A stretch of 32,159 nt of DNA, taken from Patescibacteria group bacterium. GTDB lineage: Bacteria; Patescibacteriota; Microgenomatia; UBA1400; PJMF01. This document shows positions 32,096-32,159 of this stretch, piece after piece. The position numbers and the translations under genes are program-made. The stretch lies in assembly GCA_018813375.1 (NCBI GenBank), contig JAHJBU010000049.1:1-32159 (forward strand). The letters are read 5' to 3'. The notes below the pieces were generated by a model, which ran no database searches, was not told where the DNA came from, and worked only from the letters and a program-made list of their open reading frames with translations. The first letter of the stretch is position 1. Each line of letters begins with the position of its first letter.

Positions 32096-32159
32096 ATGTC
32101 TAGGGTTGTAACTTCTATTAAAGCTCTAATTTTTAAAGATGATAAGTTTTTATTACTTA
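32096..32159 (+). CDS. N-terminus of a probable NUDIX hydrolase (partial, runs off the window)
   Basis: Only 21 codons are visible: MSRVVTSIKALIFKDDKFLLL. The pattern of a strand ending KALIF, a short turn and a strand KFLLL is the usual first beta hairpin of NUDIX domains, but the NUDIX box itself lies outside the window, so the family call is tentative. The start is well supported: AGGAG lies 6 nt before the ATG. Confidence 0.45.
   Translation, partial: MSRVVTSIKALIFKDDKFLLL

Noticed and set aside
1-32159. CRISPR array, IS element, prophage or integration site
   Set aside because: No regularly spaced repeats, transposase, integrase or tRNA-fragment duplication was seen by eye.

Overview
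The window looks like a chromosomal segment of an ultra-small, host-dependent bacterium of the Candidate Phyla Radiation (Patescibacteria). This is inferred, not proven. The supports are AT-rich and very compact DNA, a DUF4012 membrane protein, a Mur ligase lacking its N-terminal domain, long glycosyltransferase runs, many start codons without Shine-Dalgarno sequences, and no biosynthetic genes beyond the envelope. TGA acts as a normal stop in several genes and an RF2 with an SPF motif is present. This fits genetic code 11 and argues against the UGA-glycine code of Gracilibacteria/Absconditabacteria. No phage, IS element or CRISPR array was seen.

Layout. (1) 5-3702, minus: LCP-family glycopolymer ligase followed by rmlB, an rmlC-like gene and an rmlD-like gene (dTDP-rhamnose branch). 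(2) 3769-13355, plus, divergent from (1): a PTPS-related GT-C-like membrane protein, a Wzx-type flippase, four GT2 enzymes, one GT4 and one PMT-like GT-C enzyme. Together (1) and (2) form a surface-glycopolymer locus: sugar nucleotides, lipid-linked assembly, flipping and cell-wall attachment. (3) 13359-16214, minus: ftsE-ftsX followed by a coiled-coil M23 peptidase whose catalytic domain appears circularly permuted. This is the most striking item in the window. (4) 16275-20175, minus: a small membrane protein, RF2, a DUF4012 protein and a lipoprotein cyclophilin. (5) 20256-24686, mixed strands and more accessory in character: hicB-hicA, two unknown helical proteins, a membrane-anchored protein with an apparent A8 frameshift, peptide deformylase and an SPFH protein. 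(6) 24730-30345, minus: rny, secG, a membrane-anchored family-5 solute-binding protein, ddl and a MurF-like ligase. (7) 30614-32159: recA (minus), then tRNA-Pro(GGG), a 56-aa ORF starting one nucleotide after the tRNA, and the start of a probable NUDIX protein (plus).

Themes. Most of the window builds or remodels the envelope: rhamnose-type polymer, LCP attachment, Ddl/MurF peptidoglycan precursors and FtsEX-controlled hydrolysis. Several genes have a -10-like hexamer only 6-10 nt before the start codon and no Shine-Dalgarno sequence, which suggests frequent leaderless or near-leaderless mRNAs. No gene-free stretch exceeds 300 bases; the longest is the roughly 270-bp recA-rny gap, which holds a good promoter and a possible leader ORF.
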